Below are positions 53,301 through 62,099 of a DNA stretch of 64,000 nucleotides, piece after piece. The notes under the pieces are model-generated. The model did not search any database. It was not told where the DNA came from and worked only from the letters and a program-made list of their open reading frames with translations. A program made the position numbers and the translations under genes. The stretch's first letter is position 1. Every line of letters begins with the position of its first letter. This DNA comes from Methylobacterium sp. Leaf104 (GTDB lineage: Bacteria; Pseudomonadota; Alphaproteobacteria; Rhizobiales; Beijerinckiaceae), in contig NZ_LMMZ01000040.1 of the NCBI RefSeq assembly GCF_001422885.1, forward strand, positions 177,119 to 241,118, in the 5' to 3' direction.

Positions 53301-53388
53301 GGCGCTCCTCCCGGACAGGCAAGAGCGCGCGCGGTCTCCCAACCGCCCGCAGCGGGCGACAGTCTCAACATGGCTATAGCGATCGGTA

Positions 53389-53408
53389 ATTCAAGTATCG
53401 GCTTGAAT
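53389..53408. promoter_or_regulatory. inverted repeat attcaag-N6-cttgaat
   Basis: Perfect 7-bp arms (53389-53395, 53402-53408) lie in the 444-bp divergent region between the Crp/Fnr gene and the TonB receptor gene. Size and symmetry suit a Crp/Fnr-family dimer. The rest of the region (53301-53744) is AT-richer, has promoter-like tracts around 53615-53640 and holds no gene. Confidence 0.45.
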
Positions 53409-53744
53409 CCGCCTCGTATTGGAGCGGAATCCGCGCGCTATTCTCGAAATAATAGGCGATTCATCGCAAGAATCCTCGGCCTCTCCGCGGCGACCGAGCG
53501 GCCCGGGGCGTTTCCGGCCCCCGGTCGTGGATTTCGTGCCGCACCGTGATTTTCTTCGCGCCCGTGAGGATTAAACGCCGTGCGGGCGAGGCGGGCGCGC
53601 CGCAGTTCCACCTTGGAATAAGTAAAAAACATATAACTTGCAGATGAATTATGGATTCTGCCAAGACGTTCGCGTGCCACGGATAGTAATGCAATTCACG
53701 TCCGCGGCACCGCCTTCGTAAGCTCGTTGGAATGGTCTTTGGCT

Positions 53745-56084
53745 GTGAACCGTTTTGCGTCGAATGAGAGCTCCCGTGTCGTCACCAAAGCAGCGCAACG
53801 CTGCCTCATGGCGACGCTCCTGTCCGGCGTTGCTGTCGGGTTCGCGGTCCGGGATGCATGGGCGCAGGCGGCCGTCGAGACCGTAACCCTCGACACCCTC
53901 TCGGTGGAAGGCGCCGGCACCGGCCGGAACGCCTCGGGCAGCCAGCCCGGCGGCGCGGTCGGACCCGTGCGCGGCTACGTGGCCAGCCAGAGCCGGGTCG
54001 CCACCAAGACCGACACGCCGATCCTGGAGACGGCGCAGTCGATCTCGGTGATCGGCCGCCAGCAGATCGAGGACCAGAACGCGCTCACCATCAACCAGGC
54101 CCTGCGCTACTCGCCGAGCGTGACCACCGAGCAGCGCGGCGGCTCGGGCGCGACGCGGCTGGAGCAGTTCTACATCCGGGGCTTCCTCGCGCCCCTGTTC
54201 CTCGACGGGCTGAGCCTGCCCAGCAGCCGCGACGCCGCCCCGAGCATCGATCCCTACCGCCTGGAACGCGTCGACATCATCAAGGGACCGGCCTCGGTGC
54301 TCTACGGGCAGTCGGGTCCGGGCGGCATCGTCAACCTCGTCTCCAAGATGCCGCGCTTCGTCCGGCACGGGGAGATCTTCGTCCAGGGCGGCGGCTTCGG
54401 CGAGGTGCGCGGCGGCTTCGACGTCGGCGGCCCGATCCCGGCCGAGGCCGGCCCGCTGGCCGACCAGTTCGCCTACCGGGTCGTCGGCCTCGGCTGGACG
54501 GGCGACGGCCCGGCGGTGACGACCCGGGTCGAGCGCGTCCTCATCAACCCGAGCCTGACCTGGCGGCCCTCCGCCGACACCTCGCTCACCCTCATCGGCA
54601 ATTACGAGCGCGATCCGTTCTCGGGCTTCTACGGGGGCTTTCCCGCCGTGGGCACGCTGTTCCCGCGCAACTTCGGCAACGGGACCAGCGGCCGGCTGCC
54701 GGTCGACTTCTACGACGGCGACCGCAACTTCGAGCGCTCGGACCGGACCCAGGCCTCGATCGGCTACATCTTCGACCACGATTTCAACGACGCCCTGCAC
54801 CTCCACTCGGCGGCGCGCTACCTGCGCACCGAGGGCGATTACCGCAGCGTCTACGGCGCCTTCAACGACAGCACCGGCCCCTTCGCCAGCGGCCCGCTCA
54901 TCGACCGCTCGCGCATCGCCACCCGGGTCGGGATCGACGCCTACACCATCGACACCAACCTCGTGGGCAAGTTCGACACCGGCCGCTTCGCCCATACGGC
55001 GCTCGTCGGCGTCGATCACCGCAGCTTCGAGACCCGCACCCTGTCGTCGGCCTTCCCGGCGGCGCCCAGCCTCAACGTGCTGGCACCCAACTACACCATG
55101 AACATCCCGACGCCGCCCTTCACCACGGATGCGCGCATCACGGCGGAGCAGACCGGAATCTACGTCCAGGACCAGGTGAAGTTCGACCGCCTCGTCCTGA
55201 CCTTGGGCGGCCGCTACGACTGGGCGCGCACCGCGGGCCCGACCCGCAGCCTCGCCACGAACGTCGTGACCAACCAGGACGTGCCCTCGGAAGCCTTCAC
55301 CGGCCGGGCCAGCCTGCTCTACCTCTTCGACAACGGCTTCGCGCCCTACGTCTCCTATAGCGAGGCCTTCGAGCCGATCACCGCCGGGCGGATCTTCGAC
55401 GCCAATTTCGGCTCGATCGGGCGCATCCCCGATCCGATCACCAGCGACCAGTTCGAGGCCGGCATCAAGTACCAGCCCCCCGGCACCGACATCCTGCTCA
55501 CGGCGGCCGCCTTCGACATCCGCCGCTCGAACGCCACGAATCCCGACCCGGTCAACCGCGGCGGCAACTTCGTGGTGCAGACCGGCGCGGTCGGCGTGCA
55601 GGGCCTGGAATTCGAGGCGCGGGCCACCCTGGCCGAGGGCCTGAACGTCGTCGGCGGCATCTCGGTCATCGACGCGCGGATCGCCACCGACATCACCACG
55701 ACGCTCAACCAGGTCACCAACCGGCAGGTGCCGCTGCTCGGGCGGGTGCCGGTCCAGATCCCGGACACGACGATCTCCCTGTTCGCCGATTACCGCTTCA
55801 CCGGCGGTCCCCTGCTGGGCCTCGGCCTCGGCGGCGGCGTGCGCTACCTCGGCTCCTCCTGGGGCGATCCGGCCAACACCTTCAAGGTTCCCGAGAGCGT
55901 CCTCGTGGACGCGGTGCTGTCCTACGACCTGAAGAACCTCGACGCGACGCTCAACGGCTTCACGATGCAGCTCAACGCGCAGAACCTCCTCGACGCGCGC
56001 ACCGTCACGGGCTGCTTCAGCTACTCGAACTGCTATTACGGCCTGCCCCGCACCGTCTACGCCACCCTGCGCTACCGCTGGTAG
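53745..56084 (+). CDS. TonB-dependent siderophore receptor
   Basis: An outer-membrane receptor of about 779 residues. A signal peptide ends near DAWAQA; a possible TonB box is ETVTLDTLSV. The plug domain has ILETAQSISVIGRQQIEDQN, LRYSPSVTTEQRGG, YIRGF and RVDIIKGPASVLYGQSGPGG, typical of ferric-siderophore receptors. The barrel follows to a C-terminal aromatic, RTVYATLRYRW. The start is uncertain: GTG 53745 is chosen, with TTG 53739 or 53727 also possible. Two PepSY genes follow closely, forming an uptake unit. Confidence 0.88.
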   Translation: MNRFASNESSRVVTKAAQRCLMATLLSGVAVGFAVRDAWAQAAVETVTLDTLSVEGAGTGRNASGSQPGGAVGPVRGYVASQSRVATKTDTPILETAQSISVIGRQQIEDQNALTINQALRYSPSVTTEQRGGSGATRLEQFYIRGFLAPLFLDGLSLPSSRDAAPSIDPYRLERVDIIKGPASVLYGQSGPGGIVNLVSKMPRFVRHGEIFVQGGGFGEVRGGFDVGGPIPAEAGPLADQFAYRVVGLGWTGDGPAVTTRVERVLINPSLTWRPSADTSLTLIGNYERDPFSGFYGGFPAVGTLFPRNFGNGTSGRLPVDFYDGDRNFERSDRTQASIGYIFDHDFNDALHLHSAARYLRTEGDYRSVYGAFNDSTGPFASGPLIDRSRIATRVGIDAYTIDTNLVGKFDTGRFAHTALVGVDHRSFETRTLSSAFPAAPSLNVLAPNYTMNIPTPPFTTDARITAEQTGIYVQDQVKFDRLVLTLGGRYDWARTAGPTRSLATNVVTNQDVPSEAFTGRASLLYLFDNGFAPYVSYSEAFEPITAGRIFDANFGSIGRIPDPITSDQFEAGIKYQPPGTDILLTAAAFDIRRSNATNPDPVNRGGNFVVQTGAVGVQGLEFEARATLAEGLNVVGGISVIDARIATDITTTLNQVTNRQVPLLGRVPVQIPDTTISLFADYRFTGGPLLGLGLGGGVRYLGSSWGDPANTFKVPESVLVDAVLSYDLKNLDATLNGFTMQLNAQNLLDARTVTGCFSYSNCYYGLPRTVYATLRYRW

Positions 56085-56120
56085 CGCGCGCCGGCGCCAC
56101 CCCAGCCTTCCGGAGGACGC

Positions 56121-57731
56121 ATGGGAACGAGCTTCCGCCAGGCCATGGCCTGGCTCCACACCTGGTCCGGCCTCGTCGTCGGCTGGGTCCTGCTGGCGGT
56201 CTTCGTCACCGGGACGGCGAGCTACTACCGGGCCGACATCTCGCGCTGGATGCGGCCCGAGCTCCCGCGGGTGGAATCGCTCTCGGCCGACGACCTGGCC
56301 CGGGCGGCCGAGCTCGGCGTCGCCCATCTGGCCGCCCATGCGGGGGGCGCGCGGACCTGGTTCATCGGCCTGCCGACGCCCGACAGCCCGGTGATCGACC
56401 TGTTCTGGCGGACCAGGCCGGGCACCCCGCCGGGGCAGGCCCGCCTCGACCCGGCGACCGGCGCGCCGGCCGCGATCCGCGACACGAAGGGCGGCGACTT
56501 CCTCTACCGCTTCCACTTCGAGCTCCACATGCCCCCGCTCTGGGGCCGCTGGATCGTGGGCCTCTGCGCCATGATCATGCTGGTGGCGCTGATCTCCGGC
56601 ATCGTCACGCACCGGCGCATCTTCGCGGATTTCTTCACCCTGCGGCGGGACAAGGCGCCCCGGCGCGGCTGGCTCGACGCCCACAACGTCACCGGCGTGC
56701 TGGCGCTGCCGTTCCACCTGATGATCACCTACACGGGCATCGTCACCCTGAGCGTGATGTACATGCCCTGGGGCATCACCACGGCCTACCGGGGCGAGGC
56801 CCAGACCTTCTTCGCCGAGAGCGGCCAGATCCCGGCCCCCCGCCCGCCCGCCGGGCAGCCCGGCACCCTGGCGCCCATCGGCCCGATGGTGCGCGAGGCC
56901 ATGGCGCGGGTGTCCGAGCCCCTGGAGCGGCTGTCGATCGCAAACCCGCGGGACGCGCATGCCGTGGTGACGGCGGTGTTCGAGGAGCCGCACGGGCTCT
57001 CGCACGAGCACCCGCAGGTGGCCTTCGACGGGGCGACGGGCGCGGTGCGGGAGGTCCGGCAGGGCGGCCTCAAGCCGGCGACCCGGACCTTCACCACCCT
57101 GGTCGGCCTGCACGAGGCGCACTTCGCCGGACCGGCCCTGCGCATCCTGTTCTTCCTGTGCGGGCTGATGGGCTCGGCCATGGTGGCGACCGGCCTCGTG
57201 CTCTGGTCGGTGGCGCGCCTGCCCCGGCCGGGCGAGCGGGGCTTCCTCGGCCTGCGCCTCGTCCAGGCCCTGAACATCGGCGCCGTCGCCGGGCTCCCGG
57301 CGGCCATCGCGGCCTACTTCCTCGCCAACCGCCTCGTGCCCCCCACCCTGTCCGGCCGGGCCGACTGGGAGATCGGCGCCTTCTTCGCCACCTGGCTCCT
57401 CGTCACGCTCGCGGCCCTGGCCGGCCCGTCGCGCCGGGCCTGGGGCGCGGCGCTGACCGCGACGGCCGGCCTCTATCTCGCGGTCCTGGCCGCCGACCTC
57501 GCCCTGGTCGATCACCGCTGGGCCGGGCTGCCGGCCGGGGAGGCGCGCTTCCTGTGGTTCGACGCGACCCTCCTCGCCCTGGCGGGCCTGTTCGCGCTCG
57601 CGGCGCGCAAGCTCGCCCGCTATGCCGGTCCGCGGCGGGCGGCCCGGCAAGCGCCGGTCCAAGGTCCTGATTCCGCGGTGCGGCGCCCGGGCCTCGGCGC
57701 CCTCGCGTCGACGGGGTCCTCGCCCCGCTGA
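56121..57731 (+). CDS. PepSY-associated TM-helix protein (iron-uptake/reductase type)
   Basis: A 536-residue inner-membrane protein. The N-terminal FRQAMAWLHTWSGLVVGWVL is the PepSY_TM hallmark (membrane His residues). HFELHMPPLWGRWIVGLCAM, RRIFADFFTLRRDKAPRRGW and LDAHNVTGVLALPFHLMITY give further paired His in helices. These proteins often accompany TonB siderophore receptors and are thought to reduce ferric siderophores. It starts 36 bp after the receptor gene, with GGAGG before the ATG. Heme binding is inferred from family behaviour. Confidence 0.82.
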   Translation: MGTSFRQAMAWLHTWSGLVVGWVLLAVFVTGTASYYRADISRWMRPELPRVESLSADDLARAAELGVAHLAAHAGGARTWFIGLPTPDSPVIDLFWRTRPGTPPGQARLDPATGAPAAIRDTKGGDFLYRFHFELHMPPLWGRWIVGLCAMIMLVALISGIVTHRRIFADFFTLRRDKAPRRGWLDAHNVTGVLALPFHLMITYTGIVTLSVMYMPWGITTAYRGEAQTFFAESGQIPAPRPPAGQPGTLAPIGPMVREAMARVSEPLERLSIANPRDAHAVVTAVFEEPHGLSHEHPQVAFDGATGAVREVRQGGLKPATRTFTTLVGLHEAHFAGPALRILFFLCGLMGSAMVATGLVLWSVARLPRPGERGFLGLRLVQALNIGAVAGLPAAIAAYFLANRLVPPTLSGRADWEIGAFFATWLLVTLAALAGPSRRAWGAALTATAGLYLAVLAADLALVDHRWAGLPAGEARFLWFDATLLALAGLFALAARKLARYAGPRRAARQAPVQGPDSAVRRPGLGALASTGSSPR

Positions 57732-57826
57732 GGCGCGGGCGACGCGGCGGTTGCTGCGGAGCAACCAACCGGCCCGCCGGTCGTTTCCAGGGTCCTTCAA
57801 CGACACCCGAACAGGGACGACCCGCC

Positions 57827-58414
57827 ATGATGCACCGCCTCGCCGCCGCCGCCGGCCTCCTCGCGATGAGCTCCGGCCTCGCGCTGGCCCAGACGCCCGC
57901 CCCCAAGACCGAGACGACCAAGACGGACACGACCAGGACCGATATGGCCAAGTCCGAGAAGGACATGAAGGAGTATCAGGTCGCCGCCGCCAGCAAGGTC
58001 AGCCTCGCCCAGGCGCTGACCACCGCCGAGCAGCAGGGCGAGAAGGGCCGCGCCATCGACGCCGACTTCGAGAAGGCCGACGCGAAGAACCCGAACCACT
58101 ACAGCATCAAGGTCGTGTACCCCGACGGCAAGCTGGTCGAGTACGGCATCAACGCCGATAGCGGCGCCCTCTACAAGACCGAGAACCAGCCGATCGAGCG
58201 CTACTTCACCCGCCTGAAGCCCGCCGACTTCCAGAAGGCCACCACCTCGCTTAAGGACGCCCTGAAGATCGCCGAGCAGAAGGCCGGCGGCGGCAAGGCC
58301 TACGAGGCCGAGGTCGAGCGCGAGGGCGCCTCGGTGCAGTACGACATCAAGGTGGCGCTCGGCGACCGCGAGCAGAAGGTCAAGGTCGGCCCCGACGGCA
58401 AGGTCGTCGACTGA
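57827..58414 (+). CDS. periplasmic protein with two PepSY-like repeats
   Basis: A 195-residue exported protein: signal peptide to about residue 22 (SSGLALAQT), a Thr/Lys-rich linker, then two PepSY-type units. The first (about 58-115) has KVSLAQALTTAEQQGEKGRA and YSIKVVYPDGKLVEYGINAD; the second (about 138-195) has ALKIAEQKAGGGKAYEAEVE and YDIKVALGDREQKVKVGPDG. PepSY domains are small alpha/beta modules of unclear ligand. The gene lies 95 bp after the PepSY membrane protein and is probably part of the same unit. Confidence 0.78.
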   Translation: MMHRLAAAAGLLAMSSGLALAQTPAPKTETTKTDTTRTDMAKSEKDMKEYQVAAASKVSLAQALTTAEQQGEKGRAIDADFEKADAKNPNHYSIKVVYPDGKLVEYGINADSGALYKTENQPIERYFTRLKPADFQKATTSLKDALKIAEQKAGGGKAYEAEVEREGASVQYDIKVALGDREQKVKVGPDGKVVD

Positions 58415-58421
58415 CGTGACC

Positions 58422-58452
58422 GGGGGAGACCGGCTCCGGAGCCGGCCTCCCC
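58422..58452. terminator. hairpin between the PepSY gene and dctD
   Basis: A 14-bp stem with one mismatch and a short loop stands between the convergent PepSY gene and dctD, 7 bp after the PepSY stop. No clear T-run. Confidence 0.5.
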
Positions 58453-58468
58453 GCCCCGGCCGGGACCC

Positions 58469-59827
58469 TCAGCGGTAGTCGGTCGGCGTGAGCCCGTGGC
58501 GGGCGATCTTGTCGTAGAGGGTCTTGCGCGGCGTCCCCAGGGATTCCGCCGCGAGCCGGACATCCCCGCCCGCCATGATCAGCTCCTCGCGGATGAGGCC
58601 GCGCTCGAAGCGGTCGACCTGCTCGGCCAGGGTGCCGGCGGTGACGATCTCCGGCGCCGCGAGCTCGAGGGTGCCGAGGCCCAGCGCGTAGCGCTCGGCG
58701 AAGTGGCCGAGCTCGCGCACGTTGCCGGGCCAGTCGTGGCGGCGCAGGTGCTCCAGCACCGGGCCGGTGATCGCCGGCACCTCGCGGCCGAAGCGGGCGG
58801 CCGCCCGCCGGAGGAACTCCTGGAAGAGCAGGATCACGTCCTCGCGCCGGTTCCGCAGGGGCGGGATCGCGATCGTGATGACGTTGAGCCGGTGGTAGAG
58901 GTCGTCGCGGAAGGTGCCCTGCGCCGCCGCCTGACCGAGATCGACCTTGGTGGCGGCCACCACCCGCATGTCGATGGCCAGGCTGTCGTTGCCGCCGAGC
59001 GGCTCGACCCTGCGCTCCTGCAGCACCCGCAGGATCTTCACCTGCAGGTTGAGCGGCATGCTCTCGATCTCGTCGAGGAAGAGGGTGCCGCCCTGGGCGT
59101 GCTCGATCCGGCCGATCCGGCGCTTCATGGCGCCCGTGAAGGCCCCCGCCTCGTGGCCGAACAGCTCGCTCTCGGCCACGCTGTCGGGCAGCGCCCCGCA
59201 ATTCATCGCCACGAAGTTGCGCTTGGCCCGCCGGCCCCAGCGGTGCAGCGCGCTCGCCACCACCTCCTTGCCCGCGCCGGTCTCGCCGAAGACGAGCACG
59301 TCGACGTCGGCCTGCGCCACCTCGCGCACGAGCTGGCGCAGGCGCACGATCTCGGGCGACACGCCGAGGAAGGCCGGATCCTCCTCCAGGGCCGCGTCGA
59401 GGCGCGCCCGCAGCTGGCGGTTCTCCAGGACGAGGCGGCGGCGCTCCAGCGCGCGGCGCGCCGAGGCCAGCAGCGCCTCGGCCGGGTAGGGCTTGGCCAG
59501 GAAGTCGTAGGCGCCGTCGCGCATCGCCCCCACCGCCATGCGGATGTCGCCGTGGCCGGTGATCAGGATGACGGGCAGCTCGGGATCGATCGCCCGCAGG
59601 CGCGCGAACAGCGCGACCCCGTCGAGGTCCGGCAGGCGCACGTCGGTGATGACGAGGCCGGGCGGGTCGGCGAGGATCGCGGTCAGGGCCGGCCCGGCCG
59701 CCCCGAAGGTCTCCACCCGGAATCCGTCGAGCTCCAGGCTCTGGCGGTTGGCGCGGCAGACATCGGCCTCGTCGTCGATGAAGACGACCCGCTCGGCCGA
59801 GGCGGCCCCATCCCTGTTCTCGCTCAC
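58469..59827 (-). CDS. dctD: C4-dicarboxylate response regulator DctD (sigma-54 activator)
   Basis: A 452-residue NtrC-type activator. The receiver domain (residues 12-125) has VVFIDDEADV and phosphoacceptor Asp in LVITDVRLPD. The AAA+ domain (150-380) has FGETGAGKEVVASALH (Walker A), EAGAFTGAMKR (the GAFTGA loop contacting sigma-54) and GGTLFLDEIESM (Walker B). The Fis-type HTH is at the end (ESLGTPRKTLYDKIARHGL). The GTG start overlaps the dctB stop (GTGA). Its natural target is the sigma-54 promoter at 61886 before dctA. Confidence 0.93.
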   Translation of the reverse strand: MSENRDGAASAERVVFIDDEADVCRANRQSLELDGFRVETFGAAGPALTAILADPPGLVITDVRLPDLDGVALFARLRAIDPELPVILITGHGDIRMAVGAMRDGAYDFLAKPYPAEALLASARRALERRRLVLENRQLRARLDAALEEDPAFLGVSPEIVRLRQLVREVAQADVDVLVFGETGAGKEVVASALHRWGRRAKRNFVAMNCGALPDSVAESELFGHEAGAFTGAMKRRIGRIEHAQGGTLFLDEIESMPLNLQVKILRVLQERRVEPLGGNDSLAIDMRVVAATKVDLGQAAAQGTFRDDLYHRLNVITIAIPPLRNRREDVILLFQEFLRRAAARFGREVPAITGPVLEHLRRHDWPGNVRELGHFAERYALGLGTLELAAPEIVTAGTLAEQVDRFERGLIREELIMAGGDVRLAAESLGTPRKTLYDKIARHGLTPTDYR

Positions 59828-61740
59828 GTCGTCGTCTCCGCCGGTCCGGCCGCTCCGGCCGTCTCGTAGGCCGGGGCCTTCGCCAGCGCCATGCGGAAGA
59901 TCGTACCGCCCGCCGGATCGTCCCGGACGGTGAGGCTGCCGCCGCAATCCTCGACGATCCCGCGGGCGATGGCGAGCCCGAGCCCGAGCCCGTCCGCCTT
60001 GGTGGTGAAGAAGGCGTCGAAGACCTGCGCCCGCACCGCCTCGGGCATCCCCGGCCCGCCGTCGCGGACCTCGAGGGCGACGCGGTCCGGTGCCTCGTCG
60101 ACGACCCGCAGGGCGACGCGGGGATCGGGCCGGCCCTGCACGGCGTCGAGGGCGTTCTGGAGCAGGTTCACGACGACCTGCTCGAGGCGCGGCCCGTCGC
60201 CCAGCACCCGCAGGCCGTCGGGGCCCGCCTCCGTCACCAGCGGGATGCCGGCGGCCGAGGCCCGGGCCTCGACCAGCTCCAGGGCGTTGCGCAGGATCTC
60301 GGCGAGGGCCACCGGCTCCCGCTTGGCGGAGGAGCGCCGCGCGAACCCCTTGAGCTGGCGCGTGAGGCCGCCGATGCGGTCGGTGAGGCGGCCGATGGCG
60401 AAGGCGTTCTCCGCCGCCTCCTCCGTCCGGCCGCGCCGGACCAGGATGGCGGCGTTGTCGGCGTAGGAGCGGATGGCGGCGAGCGGCTGGTTGATCTCGT
60501 GGGCCATGCTGGCGGCGAACTGCCCGAGGGCGGCCAGGCGCCCGGCCTGGGCGAGTTCGCGCCCCAGGCGCTCGCGCTCGGCCTCGGCGCGCTGCCGCTC
60601 CTCGATCTCGAGCCGCAGCATCCCGTTGGCGGCCGTGAGCTCCAGGGTGCGTTCCCGGACGCGGGCCTCCAGGGCGTCCCGCTGGGCCGAGGCCCGGGCG
60701 AGGTGCTCGCGGTTGCGCCGGCCCCGGCCCGCGAGGGCGGTGAGGCCGAGGCAGGCCAGGCCCGTGAGCAGGGCGGCGATGATCCAGGCCTGGACCCGCT
60801 CGCGCTCCACCGTGCCGCCCAGGGAGGTCAGGGTGGTGAGCCGCCAGGCGGTGCCGGGGATCGGCGCGTCGAGGCGCAGCGCGGCCCAGGCCGGCCGCGC
60901 GCCCTGGCCGACGCGCACGAGGTCCGCCGTGCCGGCGACCGGATAGAGCGGCATGTCGTCGAGGGGGGCGTCGCCGAATTCCAGGGCCTCGCGGATGCGC
61001 CGGCGCTCGGCCTCGTCGATCCGCCGCAGGGTGGTGAAGCGCCAGGCCGGGTCGCTCGCCACGAGGACGATGCCGCGCGCATCCGCGACGAACACCCCGT
61101 CCCCCGCCGCCCGCCAGGCGGCCTCGACCGCGTCGAACTCGATCTTGACCACCACGACGCCGCCGGCGCTCCCGATCCGCCGGGACAGGTAGAGGCCGGC
61201 GCGCCCGCTCACGGTGCCCAGGGCGAACTGCGAGCCGGCCCCGTCGCGCATCGCCTGCCGGAAATAGGGCCGGAAGGCGTAGTCCCGGCCGAGGAAGCTG
61301 CCGCGCCCCTCCGTATTGCTGGCCGCCACCGTGATCCCGTCCGGGCGGATCACGTAGATCACCGCCGAGCCCGTCGCCTCGGCCACCTGGGCGAGGCGCC
61401 GGTTCACGCGGCCGATCAGCGCCTCCGGCGGCGCGGCCTCCGCGGCGGCGGCGATCTCCGGGTCGGCCGCCAGGGCCAGGGGCAGCGAGGCCTGCTTCTG
61501 CATCTCGGCCGCCAGGACCCCGACCTGAAGCCCCAGCGTCGCCTCGGCGGTGCGGCGCAGGTCGGCCAGGGCCCAGCGCTCGGCGACGCCGCCGGCGACC
61601 CAGACGGCGAGCAGGATCGCGGTGACGCTGGCCAGCAGCACGAGGCTCCGGCGGCTCGGCACGTGCACCTTCGCACGGTGTGCCGCGATCGGCCGGTCCC
61701 CCGGCGTGATGGCCTCCGATGTCATGGCCTCCGGCGTCAT
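59824..61740 (-). CDS. dctB: C4-dicarboxylate sensor kinase DctB
   Basis: A 638-residue membrane sensor kinase. Two membrane helices (about residues 31-52, LVLLASVTAILLAVWVAG; and 312-330, WIIAALLTGLACLGLTALAG) flank a periplasmic double-PAS sensor with RDYAFRPYFRQAM and FALGTVSGRAGLYLSR, the DctB ligand site. The cytoplasmic part has MAHEINQPLAAIRSYADNA (H-box), VVNLLQNALDAV (N-box) and DGLGLGLAIARGIVED (G-box). ATG 61740 or 61725 may be the start; the first codons are a 15-bp tandem repeat. Confidence 0.92.
   Translation of the reverse strand: MTPEAMTSEAITPGDRPIAAHRAKVHVPSRRSLVLLASVTAILLAVWVAGGVAERWALADLRRTAEATLGLQVGVLAAEMQKQASLPLALAADPEIAAAAEAAPPEALIGRVNRRLAQVAEATGSAVIYVIRPDGITVAASNTEGRGSFLGRDYAFRPYFRQAMRDGAGSQFALGTVSGRAGLYLSRRIGSAGGVVVVKIEFDAVEAAWRAAGDGVFVADARGIVLVASDPAWRFTTLRRIDEAERRRIREALEFGDAPLDDMPLYPVAGTADLVRVGQGARPAWAALRLDAPIPGTAWRLTTLTSLGGTVERERVQAWIIAALLTGLACLGLTALAGRGRRNREHLARASAQRDALEARVRERTLELTAANGMLRLEIEERQRAEAERERLGRELAQAGRLAALGQFAASMAHEINQPLAAIRSYADNAAILVRRGRTEEAAENAFAIGRLTDRIGGLTRQLKGFARRSSAKREPVALAEILRNALELVEARASAAGIPLVTEAGPDGLRVLGDGPRLEQVVVNLLQNALDAVQGRPDPRVALRVVDEAPDRVALEVRDGGPGMPEAVRAQVFDAFFTTKADGLGLGLAIARGIVEDCGGSLTVRDDPAGGTIFRMALAKAPAYETAGAAGPAETTT
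61696..61740 (-). repeat. 15-bp tandem repeats in the dctB 5' codons
   Basis: The first 14 codons read MTPEAMTSEAITPG from imperfect 15-bp units, so the start codon itself is repeated (61740 and 61725). The number of units may vary between strains. Confidence 0.5.
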
Positions 61741-61841
61741 GGCCGCCGCCCCTCTGCGAATTCTCGGACGGGATTCCGCGGCCGGGTCCGGGTTTTCGCA
61801 AGGCGATCCTGAGAGCGGCGCGGGCTCATGGAAAAAACGAT

Positions 61842-61853
61842 CCTGATATCAGG
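61842..61853. promoter_or_regulatory. palindrome upstream of the dctA promoter, candidate DctD site
   Basis: cctgatatcagg is a perfect 12-bp palindrome 33 bp upstream of the -24 element. The sequence cgatcctga at its left edge also occurs at 61804-61812, giving two related sites 34 bp apart. Two upstream activator sites are expected for DctD. Confidence 0.4.
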
Positions 61854-61885
61854 CGTTTAACAAAAAGTTTCGTGCGCCGCGCCGC

Positions 61886-61900
61886 TGGCACGCCGGTTGC
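61886..61900 (+). promoter_or_regulatory. sigma-54 (RpoN) -24/-12 promoter of dctA
   Basis: TGGCACG-N4-TTGC matches the sigma-54 consensus at every conserved position, with GG at 61887-61888 and GC at 61899-61900. Transcription should start near 61912, leaving a long leader of about 190 nt before dctA. With DctD encoded divergently, this is the expected activation site. Confidence 0.85.
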
Positions 61901-62099
61901 CATTCCGGGAGGGTAAGGCTGCCCTGCACGAAGCGCAGGGCTACCCGCCGAACGGCCCTCGCCCCCCCTCCCGCGCCCCGCCAGGGCGCGACCGGGCCGG
62001 CGGGAGCCCGCAGGCGCAAGACCAAGAGCGGACGGAGGCGGGGCGCTGGCCCCGGGCCGAGCCGACATCCTTCGAGAGACCAACCGGGAGAACGCCATC

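Noticed and set aside
58469..61801. Fused 1110-codon DctB-DctD hybrid
   Set aside because: The N-terminal 660 codons are a shadow of dctB. DctB is clearly encoded in the neighbouring frame and DctD starts at the GTG overlapping its stop.
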